NCBI GenBank assembly: GCA_032718475.1
Contig: JAUCBJ010006171.1
Coordinates: 1 to 61,334, forward strand
Origin: Nemertoderma westbladi
Lineage: Eukaryota > Xenacoelomorpha > Nemertodermatida > Nemertodermatidae
Length of the DNA stretch: 61,334 bases
Direction: 5' to 3'
Shown here: in pieces, positions 57,201 to 61,334 of the stretch
Layout: every line of letters begins with the position of its first letter
How positions within the stretch are numbered: the first letter of the stretch is position 1
The notes under the pieces: generated by a model
What the model was told of the DNA's origin: nothing
Databases searched by the model: none
Seen by the model: the letters and a program-made list of their open reading frames with translations, nothing else
Translations under genes and position numbers: made by a program

Positions 57201-58693
57201 ATGCTAAATAAAATTGGTGACAAAACAAGTCGAACGCCAGAAAATTTTCCTAGCTTTTTGTATTCAAAACTTGCATCGTGTCTTGCTGCCCCATTATCGG
57301 TTATTTTTCAGGTTTCTTTTATCAGCCATGCTTTACCTACTATTTGGTTGACAGCATATGTTGCACCTGTGTACAAGAAAAATGAGTCTTCCGACCCTTA
57401 TAATTACTGGCCTGTTTCACTTACTTGCATAGCATGTAAGGTAATGGAATTGTGCATTAAAGATGAATTGTTATCGTATTTATATTTGCACAAACTTATA
57501 AACAAGGTACAGCATGGTTTCCTGAAAAAACGTTCGACCTGTACCCAACTATTGAACTGTGTTAATGAATGGTGCAATTTACTAGATAAAAGAAAGAGTA
57601 TATAGATGTAGTGTATATTGATTTCTCTAAGGCTTTTGATTCGGTGGTGCACAGTAAACTTATCGCTAAATTAGCCAGTTATGGGATTTCTGGGAATCTT
57701 ACATTATAGTTCACAGCCTTTTTAACGAATCGGTCTCAACAAGTTGTTGTTGGTAATGCCTTTTCTACCATATGTGACGTCATTTCCGGCACTCCTCAAG
57801 GAACAGTATTAGGGCCGATGTTGTTTATAATTTTTATTAACGACTTACCAGATGTGGTGCATTTTGTGACGTGTAATTTGTTCGCTGATGATGCTAAGTT
57901 GCATTCAGTAGTCACCGACTGTACTAATTTAATTCGTGGTCTACATATTTTGGAATCTTGGGCTGATACTTGGCAATTGAAAGTTGCAGCTCATAAGTGC
58001 CATGTGCTTCAAATAGGAACTTACGGCAGAGATAATGGTGCTATTACTTACCAGTTGTGCGGTAGTATTTTGAAACCGAAAGCATCGTGTAGGGACTTGG
58101 GAATTACAATGTGCAGTGACTTAAATTTTGACCTATATTGTCGTGAACAAGTTTCCAAGGCGTTCAAAATTGTAAATATTATTTTCAGATGCTTCTGTAC
58201 AAATAATACTCGTGCCTTTCTCACTGCTTTTAAATCCTATGTACGACCTTTATTAGAATATTGCACCTCTGTTTGGTCGCCCTATCATGTTGGAGCAATT
58301 GATCTCCTTGAGCGGGTACAAAGATATTTTACGCGCCGACTTTTTCGACGGTGCAATTTGGAACCTGTAGGATATTTAGATAGGATTAGGATATTAAAAC
58401 TACAACCTCTCGAAGTGCGCCGTGTTATTTTTGACTTAAAAATGGCACATTCTATAGTTTACAGTAATATCGACTTAAATTTGAACGATTTCTTCACTAT
58501 TGCGCCGAGAGCTGGACTTAGAGGTCACGTGCTTAAACTTTACCATAAACAGTCGAGGCTTCTAATGTGCAAGAATAATTTTGCCCACCGAGTAGTTCCA
58601 ATTTGGAACTGGCTCCCATCGGAAACTGTCAATACTGAAAGTAAATTTTTATTTTCCAAAAGCTTAAAGACCTTCACCGCTCTCTTTTTGTAA
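57201..58693 (+). pseudogene. Reverse transcriptase part of the CR1-like LINE
   Basis: The first frame (to 57605) has YVAPVYKKNESSDPYNYWPV and VQHGFLKKRSTCTQLL. After stops at 57603-57615 the frame changes to VYIDFSKAFDSVVHSKLIAK (catalytic Asp, motif A), then a TAG-type stop near 57706, then SGTPQGTVLGPMLFIIFIND and FADDAKLHSVV (motif C, the Asp pair intact). Two stops and one frameshift make it inactive although the catalytic residues survive. Confidence 0.9.
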
Positions 58694-59131
58694 ATTTAAT
58701 AGAAATTTGTAAACATGCGCATATTTTTATTTTTATTTTTTTTAGAGTGAATATTTTATCTATTTTCTACATATATTTTATTGCATGCATATGATATGGT
58801 ACATTACAGTAGTAACAATTCACGTAATTTGTAAAATATTTTTATTCCAAAATCCCAACATTACTTTACTCATAACTATATAGTTATTATTGTGAATCAT
58901 AACAATCAATTTTTATTGTGAATATTTTATTGCACATTCGTAGACTATATGACATTGTTGCGTTAATTTTTTTTTGTAGAATATATTTCTCTATTTTTGT
59001 GTAATTTTTAAAGCTTCCCCGGGCAACCATAAGTGTTTAATTTTAATAACCTGGTTGTTTTCTCTCCTCATGTACTTTTAATTTAATTTTTTATAAATAC
59101 ATAGAGTGATAATAATAATAAATAAATAAAA

Positions 59132-61334
59132 CTCAAACCACTTAAAAAAACGTGAAGAAAACGAAACCAGATGACATTGGTATAATGCATTCGCCGATTC
59201 GCGCATTACACTGAATAATCTGTTGTGCCGGTCAGACGGTATAATTGAATCTGTTCAGAAGACTTCGTGCAGCACGTTGGATACTGAATCAATCTATTGA
59301 AACATTTGAAAGACCTTCGCGCAGTATGTGAGATACTGAAACAATCCGTTGAAACGTTTAAGAGACCTTCGTGCAGCTATAGGGATCGACCTTCAATAAT
59401 TTTTTGCAAAAATATTTTTTTATTTCATCTGGAGCAGATTTTTATCAAGATTCCAAATTTGAAAACTGTTTAGCAAGATCTGTCTTACTTCTCGAGATAT
59501 GGCTGTCTTTCCGTTTTACTGTCGGTTTTTCCGTCAGTATGTCTGTCCGTCAATAAAAAGCATACTATCTTTCTAAAAAATTTCCTGTATGTGTTTTCGT
59601 GGCCGGTGACTTCGTTTCTGAAGCAATTAATCAAATTTGACCTTGTCGGTTCTGTCTGTATGCCTGTCAGTCTGTCTGTCAAAATATAACCGACAGTCTG
59701 ACAGCCAAACAGACAATTTGGAAGTCATCAAATGTTAAAACTGACACTCGAAATGAATTCTGCGACCATGAATACCCCTATAGCTAAACATTTAGCTCAA
59801 TGGTGTGCCATTTTCTTATTTTGACAGACATATAGTCGGATAGTCAGAAAGACCGACAAAGAGACATACAGACAAACTAGATTTCATTAAAAATGAAAAC
59901 TTACCTCAGAAATGAAATCAGCGACCAGGAAAAATTTTAGCATGGTTTTATGCCTTCTTGCTGATAGATATATATTGACAGACATTCTTACATATTAACA
60001 GACAATTTTTGCGCGGGAAAGTTTAAATTTTAAAGGCAATTATCTCGGAATGTTATATTTTCATTTCAACGAAATTTAAAATGCTACTCCTCCGCCAATT
60101 TTTACTATTTTTGCATGAAATTTGGACAGAGTAACCACATGCCTGGTATCTTCATCCTGTGTAACTAATTTTATTGGCTTCGAAATGTGAAAAATGTTAT
60201 TTTTTTGAAAAAATAGGAAAATAATTAATTAATTTGATAATAAAATTGGAAATAATCTGTATCAAAAAATTTTGACCAATACTTTTATTCAACCATATAT
60301 CCTAATTATAAATACGAAATATCTAGTTATATAACTAATGTTTGTTCGAAGAGTAGTGTTTTTAGGATTAGTAATAATTTTATGCTAATAAGTAGCACTA
60401 AAATATTATAACTATATTAAAAAAAATTTTTTTTTAAAACTACCATCAGTTATCGATTGACCCTCATACCAAAATTGTTCAATTTAGAAAAAGTCTTGCC
60501 CTGTTACTATTGGTTTTCATTGACTGTGTCATTATAGCGCTACCCCCCCCCCCCCCCCCCCCCCCCCCCTTAATGGAATAATTATTGTTATTAAAGCACT
60601 AATTCAAGCTATATGATTGGTAGGCAATTAGTCTGACCAATCAATGACTGCTTGAAATTAGGATGTTTTAACGCCTCCTGTTGTACTTCTAATCTAGTGT
60701 GTTTGATCTTTGACGCTTTGGCAGCAAAGGTTAGAAAACAGGAAAAGGACGGAAGGATGTCAGACTCAGGACTGCAGGATGTGTACAGATGTTGCTGCAT
60801 AAACTAATATTGGATATTGAGTTTCGTTTTGGAGTTCGCCTTGCAGACACTAAAGTTGCAATAACTTTTGTTTTGAGTGTATGATTGGATTTCATGAGTG
60901 TATGATTTGAGATGATTGAATATGATGATTTGAGTGTATGATTGAATTGGTTGCAATAACTTTTTGTTTGAGTGTATGATTGGGTTTTGCTCAAATTACT
61001 TGCAAACACTTTCTACGTCGATGCTCTTTCAACACATTTAATAAATTTAAGAAATTCCACCAAAAATATTTTAATTTACTTTTTTCGCCGGAAAAAAAAT
61101 AAAATCAATACAATCCAATTGTTTTATAGGCAAGGCATATACTGTATACCAAATTTAAGATAATAATTGCCATTTCGTCCCGATTGAGTGCTAAAAATGT
61201 CATTTCAAAAAAGTATGTCGGCGAGTGGGATTTGAACTCGGTACTTCACTCGGTACTACTAATAATATGTTACATATTATAAAATAAAGCAAACCACAGT
61301 TGCAAACTGGTTTATATCCTATTCCCTATTACCC
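59132..61334. other. Gene-free repeat-rich right end
   Basis: Three imperfect copies of a unit of about 57 bp containing CCTTCGTGCAG and GATACTGAA lie at 59259-59375. CTGTCTGTCCGTC-type words, common in invertebrate repeats, occur at 59490-59900. The dispersed repeat shared with 16.4 kb is at 60005-60120, and a C-run is at 60542-60569. A 35-bp near-duplicate (GTTGCAATAACTTTTG..GTGTATGATTGG) occurs at about 60853 and 60949. No gene is recognised. Confidence 0.45.

Larger units (their letters stand above)
55440..59131 (+). mobile_element. CR1-like non-LTR retrotransposon, decayed
   Basis: In order there are an ORF1 C-terminal remnant (55440-55960, including DLTKMQANQAFLRRQSR), an APE-type endonuclease, a reverse transcriptase, a 3' UTR and an A/T-rich tail of AATAATAAATAAATAAA type near 59110. 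The reading frame is broken at several places. The C-terminal thumb-like region (LEYCTSVWSPYHVGAIDLLE, RVQRYFTRRLF) is characteristic of the CR1/L2/Jockey group. I did not find a target duplication. Confidence 0.9.

Noticed and set aside
61212-61270. A tRNA gene or tRNA-derived SINE on the minus strand
   Set aside because: GAGTTCAAATCCCAC resembles a B box, but I find no matching A box, anticodon arm or acceptor stem at the right distance. At most it is a relic.

Overview
The window is AT-rich metazoan nuclear DNA, almost certainly from an invertebrate. Support comes from GT-AG introns, animal-type genes (KSR, POLD2, APC5, TYW5, a rho-like GST, TMEM160-like proteins), non-LTR retrotransposons, several cut-and-paste DNA transposon families and three very large minisatellites. 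I cannot name the species. No operon-like or prokaryotic organisation is visible.

The backbone is one long gene on the minus strand, a kinase suppressor of Ras (KSR). I assembled it from eight exons between 50422 and 6645. They encode the N-terminal CC-SAM/CA1 domain, a Ser-rich linker with a 14-3-3-type site, the C1 zinc finger split over two exons 24.6 kb apart, and the Ser/Thr/Pro-rich stretch with the FxFP ERK-docking motif. The kinase exons are not in the window and should lie beyond its left edge. All exon junctions join in phase except around exon 3, whose 3' end is unresolved.

Other genes sit in the KSR introns as single coding exons: APC5 and a GST on the minus strand, TYW5 flanked by two three-pass TMEM160-like genes on the plus strand, and a frameshifted RING-CH (MARCH-type) fragment. 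If the kinase exons do lie to the left, then POLD2 (plus) and the last exon of a C2H2 zinc-finger gene (minus) are also nested. Full-length single-exon forms of genes that are intron-rich in vertebrates, clustered in one host gene, are notable.

The KSR introns hold three minisatellites. A 70-bp unit (37.6-39.0 kb) repeats the 3' end of KSR exon 4 together with its splice donor, giving 21 donor copies. A 32-bp array (39.6-48.4 kb, about 275 units) abuts exon 3 and records nested duplications of 1440 and 416 bp. A 42-bp array (27.4-29.6 kb), open in all six frames, lies inside a DNA transposon.

The accessory content is a nest of transposons. A 4.33-kb element (26934-31264) is inserted in an older repeat whose uninterrupted copy, the empty site, is present at 17.2 kb. 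A 1.92-kb relative (33928-35849) shares its terminal motif and its clustered TGTAAC motifs. There are also a Merlin element with a 9-bp target duplication, a piggyBac-like TTAA element, a hAT-like element with a TACAT duplication, foldback elements and MITEs, three copies of one RTE-like LINE tail (two with 11-bp target duplications) and a decayed CR1-like LINE at 55.4-59.1 kb.
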